DNA of 64,000 bases from Incurvaria masculella (taxonomy: Eukaryota > Arthropoda > Insecta > Lepidoptera > Incurvariidae), in assembly GCA_946894095.1 (NCBI GenBank), contig OX335656.1:9253001-9317000 (forward strand). Reading direction: 5' to 3'. The position numbers and the translations under genes are program-made. Below the pieces are notes generated by a model. That model saw only the letters and a program-made list of their open reading frames with translations, had not been told where the DNA came from and made no database searches. Position 1 is the stretch's first letter. The number at the start of each line of letters is the position of its first letter. Of the stretch, positions 45,500 to 58,400 are shown piece after piece.

Positions 45500-46890
45500 G
45501 GGCGGTATTACATATTTTTAATTGTTTTCAAAGTTATGCTACATGGGCATGTTGTTTTGTCTTATTCCGTTCAAAACATAAAAACTTTCTTTAAAAAATA
45601 TTTCAGATAGAATACTCAGCCATATCATTACTAAATAATGTCAGGCGTGTTTTTTAACAATCTGAAAAAAAATCATCGAACCACTTTCATAGGTTAGATC
45701 CAACAATGTGTTATATTCATAGCCTTAAGTATTATTTACTTACTGGCTTATATAGTTTAGCTGTATCTGATGGAAATGGTAGTTGGCCGTGCGGCTCTTA
45801 TAGCCGAATAGTTTTGTATACCACCCATAATGGTTGGTTCCATAGAATACGTTGGATAGTTGGGAAAAAGAATACAATTCATGAAATGGTCTCTTTTAGG
45901 CAGCGAGAATGGAAGGACGCGAGTGGCAATCTAGAGCTGTTTGAATGGGGACGGCGCCGCGGCGGCGGCGTAGTCACTTTGGCATACTTTGGAATAGGAA
46001 TTCGCTTACTACTGTATATCTCGAGTTCCAGAGACACGGAAGACATTCACAGGATGCTATTTAGTGCAACGAAAATTCAATGCTGCGCGTCTCGAATAAG
46101 TAAGCGAATTAACTACAGTTAGACGTTTTACACTAACTCATCTACACTGCTGGTTTTAGTACATATTAACAGGAAATTTGGCTGTTAATTTAGGTGTATT
46201 CGTTATTTTTATAACCAAATTAAAAAAAATACACGAAAAGTTTTCCACTACTTCGGTTACATCCATACTCTGTTTATATAATTGGATAGTTTTTATATTA
46301 AAATATGATTACCTGTAGCTAGTTCTAGCTACAGCAACGTTACTGCTGATTAGCTTAATCGCCACATATTAAGGGCCTTTGTTAGCAGCTTGCATCAATT
46401 CCAGCACAAGATAATAAGCACTTAAGAATAGAGGCCCCTTATGTGTCGATTAAAATAAATCAGCACTTGTTGAAAACCAGGCTTATGGAGAAAAAGTTTA
46501 TATAAGTTACTCTCGATGCCGTCACCGAATCGTTACATATATTAAGTACGAGACGGTGAGCATTGTATCCACCTACCTGTCCGGTGTACGAACCTGTCAC
46601 GGCGAGGCGAGGGCGAGGAACAACACAGCGAAGCAACCGAGGTGCGTGAAGCGTGACCTCCATCCAACTGTAAATAGCATCTACCCGAATTTCGGAGCGG
46701 CGTGTGAGGTAATTATATTAAGTTATGAGCTACTGGATTCTAATTTAATATTAAAGTATGTTTTAAAAAGCGGACGAAGGTAAGTACTGAGCTCTTGCAT
46801 ACTGTAACAATTTATCACCTTTAAACTAAGGCCCGATTGCATGACAAGTTAATCAATGTTTAATCGCGTCACTTTTATTGAATCACACGA
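45500..46890. other. Intergenic stretch, no certain gene
   Basis: An open frame of 138 codons at 45706-46119 has no known motif and mixed composition, so it is left uncalled. At 46340-46490 lies a reversed piece of the Harbinger-like MITE of 18083-18999 (GCTTAATCGCCACATATTAA). Confidence 0.4.
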
Positions 46891-46894
46891 AACG

Positions 46895-46931
46895 ATATTG
46901 ACCCGAGCGGAGCCGGGTACCTCAGCTAGTC
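46895..46931 (+). repeat. Helitron-like 3' end remnant
   Basis: GAGCGGAGCCGGGTACCTC runs into AGCTAGT, matching the hairpin and CTAG terminus of the element at 10788-11793. Confidence 0.5.
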
Positions 46932-47212
46932 GTAGATATTTCTCTTGAATTAAGGTCCGGAAACGTAAACCATAAATCTCGAAAAACATGCACCGCGCGG
47001 TAAAATCTTTAATATTTGGCAGAAGAGCTCGTAAGCAAAATTGCGATACTGCCTTGCAAATGTTTTTGTGATTGGAAAGGCTCTCTTCCAATTTAAATAA
47101 TTCTGTCTGCAGGTTATTTTGTTAAGTCCAGTGTTTCAAATGACATAAAATTTTTTTTTTACTTCTAATAAATAATAAATTTGTCGGTTTCATGAAAATC
47201 AGTCTTCTATAT

Positions 47213-47505
47213 TTGAGGTTAAGCAATACTGCGCACGGTCGGATTATGGGCGGGTGACCGTTGAGATATAACTGCAGATAAAGCAAGGAAGGGATTCTAC
47301 AGCTAGATTCCGGCCCAGTTTATCACATCGCATTAAATAAAATATGGTGGAAGCTCCAATGAAAACTGACCGTGTTTTCAATCCCGTTCAATGAAGCCAC
47401 CAATAAAAGGTAAGTTTTATGACACCTAGTTTCTATGTGAAGTTTCGTACTAATACAGTGATTGTTGATGTCCCATGACCCATGCCCAGTTACATAAAAA
47501 ACCTT
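47213..47505 (+). repeat. Old SINE copy with 5S-like head
   Basis: GAGGTTAAGCAATACTG and GGATTATGGGCGGGTGACCG are decayed matches to the 5S-like head of 35757-36134. Decayed body (GTTTTCAATCCCGTTCAATG) and tail follow. Confidence 0.6.
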
Positions 47506-49484
47506 TCAGAAATTTGGGATTTCAATTGCAGGAAAGTCTAAAAGCTTACTCCGCGCGTTGAAGTCGTTTACAGTACTAGGCGAGTAAGCTCGCCAGCATT
47601 ACCACCTCATTTCTAACTTTATTTAGCACTGCCTCAAAATCGAAATCGAACACACCGTAGGTGCAATCCAATAGTTACTTTGTGGTACTTAGCCTGAGTC
47701 TGAGCGCACTTGGCTCTCAACGTAAATTGTAATCGGTTTATAGAGATTGGAAGTCTCCATTAAACTGTGGAGAACCTGATCAAACTTTACTACCGCTTGC
47801 ATGGAAATATTTATTACTATAGAATAGCCCATCAAATGTCTCGGAATGCAATTTCTTGAGTTAATCAGCATCCTCCACCACATTGTTCAATACATAAGTA
47901 GTTATCTACTTAATAGGTCCAGAATTAAGCTCACATTCCAATTGGAAAGTGATAAGGCTTCAATTATTTATCTATTATCTTTTCCCATAAACGTTTTGTA
48001 TTATTGCTTTCTAACACATTCTATCTAAATGAATACAGATATTAGCAAAGTAAAATAAATATAATATTCATTCGTACTTTAAAATGCTTTGGTATAACTA
48101 ACTCGGTATGCTCGTACGCAAACATCGTCGAGGAAAAGACACATATTTATTTAAGACATACTTCGATCTCTAGGCTCAGCTATATGTGATTCTCATCGAA
48201 ACCATTGAGACGTTTTTGCAAAAGAAAATATACAAAAGGTGTAAATAAAAAAAATACTTAAAGGTTAGCTATGGTTCGAAAAAAGATTTAGTGGTTACGA
48301 GCTCAATTCAGTAGGTAAGTATTTGCTTATTTTTAAAGTATTTTAATAGGGTTAAGTATGTTTTGAGGAATTATAAAACTATGAAAAATCTTAATTAAAG
48401 AATTTTATTTATTTATATGAAAACTTACGAAAATCTTGGCGTCTGGTGGTTCAGTGTCCTTAAAATCTCGCATCCAATTTTTTACGCCGAAAACTACAAA
48501 TTTTAGATCCAAATCACACTCAATCACCGCTCTACACTGCACATGTATGTCTTAGAATGCACTTCACACACGATGTTGGCTACTCAATCCTGGCGATTAA
48601 GTAGACGGATGAGCTCGGTGTATCCGACGCCCAAACGCGAGTAGTGAAGGCAGACGTGCGACCGCGCTGCGAGATTCCGAAAGTGGAAAGTTCATTGCTC
48701 GAGCGTCAGGAGCGCCTCGGATAGATGGCGACACGGAGGTGGCGCCACCGCCACCACAGTCCGCCAAGCGAACGCTAAATAAATATCACCGCGAGTTATC
48801 AGGATATTCTATATTCTATGCGAGGCATGTGAATTTTTGGCGTTAAAAACGGACGAACTCATAATTCTACAGGCATACAAATATTCTAATGGTGCGGAAC
48901 CCCTAAACATTTCTGACGCTGGCTAACGTCGTCGCAAGAAGGTCGAAATGTAGTCGTGAACAAGAAAAGTACATAAATCTCGAAGACGCGTTACCACGGT
49001 AAATTAAATCTCCGGGTGAAGAGACAAGTGAGTGATTTAATCGGACGTTAAGTTTAATTTTGTACCATGCTAAGACAGTACGCACTCACCTATCAGCTGA
49101 GTGAAGATAAAGTGGGAGTGTTAACTTGAATCCGCCAATTATCTCCGAATTAAATCGCATTTTGTATGGTTAGTTAGTTGGAGATAGTCCACGTAATAAA
49201 TGTTGAAAGTTCACTTTGAATACGAATGATATTTTAGGCGCATGACTTCGTGCGCTCATGGTGACTAATTGGCGCGGACTAAAATACGAAGCTACTGAAA
49301 TCTATTTCCCTACATTCATCCTTTGCCTTTCCATACTCAATTGGACAGAAATAAAACTAAAGTTTCGTTCGTTTCGTTCGTGGTGACTTGTGATATTTTT
49401 CGGTTTTTTTGGATAGTAAGTAAAATATTATTGGAACAACTTAATTGATAGGACTCGGGAAAGCTCCTAAGATCCGCTAACGAA
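47506..49484. other. Region upstream of USP14
   Basis: A CpG-rich patch at about 48600-48790 stands out and could be a promoter or noncoding first exon of an unidentified transcript. USP14's own leader probably lies in 49340-49484, just before its ATG. No further coding motif is seen. Confidence 0.35.
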
Positions 49485-52400
49485 ATGCCACAATACACAG
49501 GTAAGATGGGATCAATATTTTATTAGAGTAGTCATTAATTTCTACCAGACGTTTCGTGGTTTGGTTAGGTTATATTTATTTTGTCCTAGGTGCCGGCTTT
49601 GGCGAGGAATATAAAACTCTTCCCCATCAACATTGTGTACCAGAGATCGATCGGGAAGTAATGTTTATAGTGAAACACGTCCACTGGATTATTGCTGCGT
49701 CACTAACCTTATATTCCACTGCAAGGTGATATGAAAATATGATTCGACGGCACTGTTTGTATCATAGGAAGGCTATAAACTAAGCAGCGGAATCGTAGAA
49801 TAAAACTATTTAAATATTAACTTATGTTGCAGTTAAAGTTAAATGGGGCAAGGAGACATACTCTGGGGTGGAAGTGTCCACGGAAGACGAGCCGGAACTG
49901 TTCAAGGCGCAGATATTCGCACTGACTGGTGTGCAGCCTGACCGACAAAAGGTGGTGTGCAAAGGAGTCACCCTGCGCGACGATGGTTGGGGCAACGTCA
50001 AGCTCTCCAATGTAACAATATTAGTTTAATTTCTTTTCATCCTCCATTTGTATTTTCTAGCCCTATGTTAATTTAGCTTTTACATAAGTATTATTTTCTA
50101 AATGGGAGAGAAAACTGCTTATTTATCACGACAGGTGGCGTCTAGGCGACTTGCCTTGATTAATAATCTGTCAAAGCTGTCAAATACCATACAAAATAAA
50201 ACAGAATAGATTTGAAAATTTCATTTACTCAAACTATGTCATTGAATCAATGTTATTCTTATAATTAATTGTTCCAAATTATACTAATCTAATGAAGAAG
50301 TTGGAAATAAAATATCACAAAAACATAACCTATAATATTTTGTTTCAAAGGTTGTGATGGTAAATTATACTAAAATTTATGTGAAGACAAATGCTATTTT
50401 CCTGTAAACCTATCATAACTACATAGTGGAGTACATATTACATCTTAAAACTCATAAATAAAACTTGCCAGGAATGACAGTTTTGACTTTTCTAAGATGA
50501 GGTCACTCATGAGACATCTACAGTAAGCTTTGAGTTTTTTTCCCCATTATATTGTACACTACTCATGTCGTCTTTAGTTTTTATAAATAGCTTTTTTATA
50601 CCCTTCAAAACATGTATGTTTGCAGTCACTAGGGTTCTGTCTTGTTAAAACATGTGATTTTTCATAAAAACATTTTGGCATATAGTTCTCGGCAGAGTCC
50701 ATGGGTTAATGTACCCATCTGCACATTGCCTTTATTGGTTCCGATGCTACCATTTCTAGGTGAAACGGTGCCAGATGTTGCGGAGATCTATATAAAAACA
50801 CTAACAATTCACCATCCCAAGAATAAATGTAATAACATTTTAAGAAAACATAAAAATATTGTTTTTATTGGTATTGCAAAAAGTTAGCATTGAATGAAAC
50901 TGCCAGCATTTATAAATTCAGTATCCATTGGGAGTCTAGAGAAGCAAAATAATGTATGTGGCTGGTTGACTGATGCGTGCAGGGCGCGCTGGTACTGGTG
51001 ATGGGCAGCAAAGAGGAGGATGTGCCGGCCGCGCCACTCGAGAAGACCCGCTTCGTTGAAGACATGAACGAGTCAGAGCTCGCCACTGCTGTAAGTATAA
51101 ACATAATATATCGCCCCCGTATTGGGAAAAGTCACTAAACATTTTAAAAATGTTACCGAAATTGAGTGAACTGAGACTGAACAACTTTTTTAATATTTTT
51201 TTTTTATTTAATGCATACTTAGAAAATAGTATTTCCCGATAGTTTCCCAGGTATTTTTATTTAATTTATTAATTCCACTATCTAAATGTCACTTGATTTA
51301 TTTAAGCCTTACATGTTGAGCTAAAGTAATGAACATAATTTTAGTAATCTTCCAAGACATAAAAATATTAGATTCACTCATGGAAAAATCAACAATATCG
51401 CTAAGGTGTTAAATCACTAATATATGTTAGTCACATGCTGCGTCCAGACCTATTGTTTCACCTTGCTATTTTAATTATTTAGGATGTATGTATGTTTAAC
51501 ACTTAACTTTATTCATATTAATTAAGGTATTTTTATTTTTATTGTTTTAATTAGATAGTTTGTTCAGCTACCTCGTTTGTGCGTGCAATTTTTAGGGTTC
51601 TGTACACAAAGGGTGCCAATGGAACCCTATTACTAAGCCTCTGTTGTCCGTCCGTCTGTCTGTCACAAGGCTCTATCTCATGAACCGTAATAGTTAGGCA
51701 ACTGAATTGTTCACAGAGTGTGTATTTATTTTGCCGCTATAACAACAAATAGGTAAAATATATAAATAATAATAACTTAAGGGGACCCCATACAAAAAAC
51801 GTGAGCTTGTGGTGTTCAATCTTGTACGATGGTACGGAACTCTTCGTGTGCGAGTCCGACTCGCACTTGGCCGGTTTTTATGGTTTTTTTTATGCAAATA
51901 CTTCAAATTTAATTTTAACAACACTAAAAAAATAAGTAAACTGCATTAGCGAATGCAGGAAAACTCACAAACTCGATAGGTAAAAAAAATACTTAATACC
52001 AAATTACAAACAATGATCACCAAGTAGGTAAAGTTTTTTTAAAGAAAACAAACAGGATTTTGAATAATAATTTACTGAGTAACAACTAAAAAAAATCCTT
52101 CCAGATAAATTTTACTAGCGAAGAGTTAAGAGTTTTCGAAGTAAAAAAAAAATTTAGACTCGATTATTTCGGAACTAAGATTTTGTAAATTAGTGACCTT
52201 ACCAATAGTATTGGTCACTAGTGACGATAAAATATGCTGGAATGTTGCAGCAAAAATGTGTTGCATAGTTAACACCTCAACGACCTTAGTTCCGTCGCTC
52301 ACAAAAGGTACTGTTACAGCTGGATCTGCCAAAAGGCCTGATCAACCTAGGCAACACTTGCTACATGAATGCCACTGTTCAGTGCCTCAAAACCGTTCCC

Positions 52401-55400
52401 GAGCTCAAGAATGCCCTCATCAAGTACGACAAGCGTGAGTATTAACAATTAACATATCATCCTCATAAATGTTTATCCGACTTCAGTAGATAACCTTTTT
52501 ACTGGCAAAGTGGCACAGCTGTATTGTATTGTTGTATTGTATTGTTTATTCATCATCCATAGACAGTACACTGCACTCGGATTTGTCATATTTTAGCATC
52601 GGCCAGTTCAGCGAAACAAAACACAGCGAAGAAGAACTGGAAAGAAACTCTGCTGTTTTTTTTTTCAACGTCCACTTAGTCTAAGTTTACAAAAGTGTTT
52701 GTCAATTATTTTAACAAAAACATAGGTAAAACACTAAATTCACATGAATACACAAAAATTTACAATCCATGCCGTATGCAACAGTTCATGACAAATATCA
52801 TTTTATTTGCAAAGACAATCCCCTCCAACTAATATGTTGCCAATTGGAGCAGGCCAGTCCCCACAAACAGCACCCGTTCACGAGCATCACGCCGGGCACA
52901 GCCATTACCTCTTTCAACCATATTTTAGGGAAAGAGATAACCTGAGCCAAGCGTCACAGTAAGCAAGGACCTTTAAGCGATGCACTGCTCCAGTGGCAAC
53001 ACAACACTGTGAAACACTTGCACATTAGGTTTTAATACTATGAGTTTTGTCATAAACTACTACTGTCAGCTGATCACATAGTTACATATCCCTTTAAATG
53101 CTACCACCTACAGACAATTAAGAGTATAATGGTTTGAAAGCATCCCTATCAATAAAGTAATAATAGATTCCTATATGAGATTTTGACCAATACCGAGAAA
53201 CTAATAATGCTTAACTAAAATAAAATAAAATTCGGGTGTATAGAGCCCTCGTCATTATTGATACGATACGTCCATGGCTATAGTTTCTCGACTGGCAACG
53301 GACAGCTGTCACCCATCACTTTGATGTTAAATTCGAATATCAGGTCTTAGGATTTTTTTGGATTTCCTTAGGCTGAGTTAATTCATACCTGCAAATGGAA
53401 TACCAGGAAAGGTATTTATAATAATTTACACAAGGCAAAATAATTTAGGATCAATTGAAGCTCAAAATTTGACTTGGCTAGTTTTCAAATAAAAGTTATC
53501 TTGTATTTGGCTAATCAAATTTTCATCTTTCTTAAATACGCAATTTACTGATTTTATATTGTAAGGTCAACATATCTTACTAAATGTTAAAAACATTGGT
53601 TTGCTGGTAAAAACTAGTCAAGTTAAGAAAGGGCACGGAAAGTATCTAATATTCTACAATAAATATCTGTGTTTGCACATTTTCGTTTTGCTGAAAAATA
53701 TAAAGTAAGTCAAATAACAGGCAAAAGAATATCTTCATACACATTTTCTTTTCTCTGTTGTGTGACACAGGATATTTTTTTCGAAAAAATAAACACGTGC
53801 AGACATAGATATTTGTTGCCTGTTATTAAGTCCCAAATATCAAGCAAATTGGAACAGTGGTTTTCAAATGATTAGTAAACTACGTTTGTATGGGGAGCGT
53901 AATTTTCCGATGCTTACGGGCCCACCTTAAATCTTGAGCTTCAATTTATCCTAAATTATGTTGCCTTGTGTAAATTATTAATATCTTTCCGGGTTATCTA
54001 CAGAACTTGGCACCCATTTAGATCTCAATTCTTTTGTCGGCGAAGTCGCCAACAAACCATATTTTTTATATTGAACTTGGCTACCATTTTCACATTTATG
54101 TTTTTGATGGGTCTCATTTCTATTATGTCTTGTTAACTGTTATTTTTTACGTGTGTTGCGCTCAAGAAACAATTTGATTTTATTTGATATGGTGCAGGTG
54201 CGGAGGGCGGCACGGCTGGCGCACTGACGGCGGCGCTGAGCGAGACCATGTCGGCGCTGGAGGGCGGCGGCGCGGGCGCGTGCGCGGGCGCCGCGGCGCG
54301 CCTGCTCACGGCGCTGCACGCGCACGCGCCGCGCCTCGCCGAGCGCTCGCCGGGCGGCGGGCTCGCGCAGCAGGACGCCTCCGAGTGCTGGAGCGAGATG
54401 GTGCAGGCGGTGCAGCGGCGCGTCAACCTGCCTGACTCCGACAGGTGGGCTGGCGTACTCTCTCCTAGTCATTCTGCTTTAAAATTTTGCCGATTTGATA
54501 TTTAACCGACTTCTGTATGTTTTTTTTTGTATGATGGTTACTCGATATCTCCGCAAATTGTCAACCGATTTCAATAACGCTTTTTTCACATCAGTAGGGT
54601 ACCTATATCTCAGGGGTGGTCCTTTCATAAACTTGATGAAAAAATATTATTCCTCTTAGTGATTGAAGTCAGTTTTTAAAACAGTATTTTTTTTTGTTTT
54701 ACACATTTTGCAATATAGTCATTGAAGTGCTCTTTGCCTTTACTGGATTACAATAGCATCAAACTAGTGGAAAACCGAGGAAGCTGACACAACAAGTCAG
54801 CTATTTTGTTTCTTTCAAATCGCTGTGGGGACTGTGTATGTCGTGGAATACAGAGAGGGAAACAATCCGAGTTGGTGTACTGAAGACTTTAGGGGATGCA
54901 CTTAACGTGGGGCGGAACTGCAGTTGCTCGCATTAATGCAACTCTGAGAAATTGCAACCGACTACGATAGCAGGCCGAAATAGACCCGTTACGGATGATT
55001 GCCGTATGACGAAATTGTGTTTTGAAAGAGTGGGTGCTATAGCCACAAGGCTGGTGCGCTCGGGACGGGGTGGGACCCAAACCAGCTATACACACCATTC
55101 GCGGGTATTGTGTCTTCCAATTCTAGTCGATTATACATACATACATATCACATTCCTTTGAAAAAGCGTCATAGGTACATGCTTACGATAAAGTATATTT
55201 ACTTATTTTGGCAAGAATTTAAAAAAAAATCTACATTTGTCATATATTGTAATGGTGTAATTGCATAAAGTAGTAAACGCTATAATAGGTAAGAAAACTC
55301 AAAGCTTATTGCAGGTGTCGCATGAGCGACCTCACCTCAGAAATGTCAAAACTGACATTCCTGTCAACTTTTATATACAAGTTTTTAGATGTAAGATGAA

Positions 55401-58400
55401 CTCCATGATGCAGTTAGAATAAGGTAGGTTTTGAGGAAATGAAGAGATTTCTTTAAACTAATTTTAATGTAACAGACCAGCACAAAGTTTAGAATCAAAT
55501 ATAGGTTATGTTATTGTGATATTTTCTTTCCTACGACTTCATTTGATTAGCTTAATTTGGAACAAAATAATAACAAAAAAAAAACGCCTCATTTTAATTA
55601 CGTAAGTTGAGTTATAAAACTTTAGAATCTGTTGAATGTGAGCTAGTTAGACGCCACCTGCCGTGATATAAGCAGTTTTCTTCCCCGTTGTAAATGCGGG
55701 TGTGGTTGCGGTGCGGGCGGTGCAGGTCGGTGGTGGAGCAGTACTTCGGCGGCACGCTGCAGGTGGAGCTCGTGTGCTCCGAGGCGGAGGAGGAGCCCTC
55801 GCGCTCCGCCGAGCCCTTCCTGCAGCTCTCCTGCTTCATCTCGCAGGATATCAAATACCTGCAGTCCGGTCTGCGCTCCGTTAGTACTCATGCTCTTTTA
55901 TTACATTCAACCAATTGAAATTAATGAAAATATGTAACCAAATTTAGTATTATAGATATGGTTATTATAGATCTCTCTTCTTTCTTCTTCAGGCAAAAAA
56001 TAAAGATATTTAAATTTTGAAGAAAATATTACTAACCAGATATTGTGAACTCCACACTAAGAGACTGTTTAAGATCCTTTCTAAGCTCTACAGCATTTGT
56101 TTGCTCAATACGACGTTACCAAAACTATAAATACAACATGACTGTTACTTGAGGACCAAATTTTGATTGTTCTGTTATGTTTTTGCAGAAAATGCAAGAA
56201 CAAATCACGAAAATGTCTCCGACGTTAGGAAGGGATGCGGTCTACACCAAGACAGTGAGTACTTCAGCAAGCTGTTGTTAGTAGGTTGTGTAGTCTGTTT
56301 CGACTAATGCTCGACCGGCTCGTAACCTTGTGGTGCGGGGACTTGCCTTCGATACTAGAGGTCTGGCTTCAAATCCTCGCCCAGTTCATGCACCACTTTC
56401 TTTCTCTTTCTGATTTGGATGAGTGCATTTCGTCACGAATGCGAAGTGCTCCATAGTTCGGAATACGTGTAAAACTTTAGGTTCCCTTTCCCTACTTGTT
56501 GGTAGGGTTAAGGCCCGTCTGGGTTGGCACCATCACATTTGATAAAAAGATGGTCGAAGCGGCAATGATTGTCCGTGTTTTCCATCCAGTTCAATTTAGC
56601 CATGCTCATAAAGAAAAGGTACCTAAATCCTTCGGGAATGTTGTGTATTGGGCTAATATCATAATGTTAGTTGTGTGGTATTCGCCATCCATGTCAGGTT
56701 GCATAAAAAAAATGTCATGTGATGTGAGGACATTGGCTGCATTGTGTTGGGCAATACCTGTCCCCAACCACTCTTATGTTGAGCTATGTTTGCCCTGTGT
56801 GAGAAAAGCCTAATCGAACTCCGTAGCATTTTTACTACTTGTCACAGAAGGCACATACGTTTTGGACCGATACTGCATTGCAATCACTAATGAGCCTGTA
56901 ATTGGGTCTGTAGTCGAAGATCAGTCGGCTACCGGCGTACCTGACGGTGCAGTTCGTGCGGTTTTACTTCAAAGAGAAGGAGTCCATCAACGCCAAGATC
57001 CTGAAGGACATCAAGTTTCCGCTCGTGCTCGACACGTACGAGCTGTGCACGCCCGAGCTGCAGGAGCGCCTCGCGCCCATGCGCGCCAAGTTCAAGGTGA
57101 GCTCGCACCGCCTTCGCGCCTCCTACTCTATAAGGTCACCGCCTTCGCGCCCCCTTCTGTATAAGAAGGTCACTGCCTTCGCGCCCCCTACTGCATTAGT
57201 TGTGGAACTAAGCATTCAATTGCTTCACCAAACCTATCCGGATCCATTAGTAGTAGAGCAGGATTTCAATCGAGGTCGGGTTAGTAGTTAGGGTGGCCAC
57301 ATCAACTCGCAAAATGGTATCACTTACATATTCTTTAAAGTTTACGGATAAACAGTGTTCAACTTACTTACTTAGCTCGACGTTTCGTCTACCACGCTGT
57401 GGACATCATCAGGATTCGCGACGCGACCTGGAGGACCTCTGACGCGTTTGCACGGATGACTTCATTGCCGAAAGGAATTCTTCATCACTACCCTCATCTG
57501 CGGCTGAACCTACCCACAGCTACAATCTGCGCAGCCGACGACCTGCAGTTGACATCTGACTGGACGAAGCGTCAGAGGTCCTCCAGTTCGCGTCGCGAAT
57601 CCTGATAATGTCCACAGCGTGATGGACGAAACGTCAAGCTAAGTAAGTAAGCTGAACACTGTTTATCCGTAAACGTAAAATAATATGTCGAACATCTGAA
57701 CTAACATACTTACATATTCGTTATTTCCTCTATTAGATGTATATTACACACTCTGATTGACCTTTTTTTTTCCTGTCGCCTGTCACTTATATACAGTCGC
57801 CTCGCATCGAGTCTCGTCAGCTAGCCTGCGCCTACAGGCTAGGACGCGGAGAACACTCAGTCCCGCTCTTGAACTTCCCTCGCTCTAGCTATCCATTTTC
57901 TTCAAGATGACTCCAGTGACGTCTTCGCAGCTATCGACATGAGCTTAGCGTTAATCTCGGAAGGCCTAGATTCTTAAAGAAACTGTAGGGTGACTTTTCT
58001 GGTAGTCCTCTTGCTCCGACTTCTACAAGAAACAATTCTGCCTAAAACCCATTTCTCACTGTCCGGTCTGCTAAATTGCAGTACTTGTTTACTTTATAGT
58101 TGTGGTCCTTAGGTATTATAGTTTCCCCATGGTCTGTAAGTTCGACAAGTACTATAGTCGAGCCGTTCTAAGAGGGGTTTTTTGACAGATGAGGGATAGG
58201 GAAGGGTAAAAACCAGAGTTTTACTTTTATATCGATAACATTTCAATAAGGAAAAGCAAAAATCTAATAATAGGCAATCTTCTCTAAAATAAAACACATT
58301 CATACAGATGGACAGGTGATTATCTGATTTCGGAAGGTGTTTCATAACCTAAATACAAGATCTTTTGCACATATACAGCTTTCAACGGAATAATTTTCCA

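Noticed and set aside
45706..46119. 138-codon open frame on the plus strand
   Set aside because: No recognisable domain, no clear promoter or partner exons; length alone is weak evidence in 64 kb.
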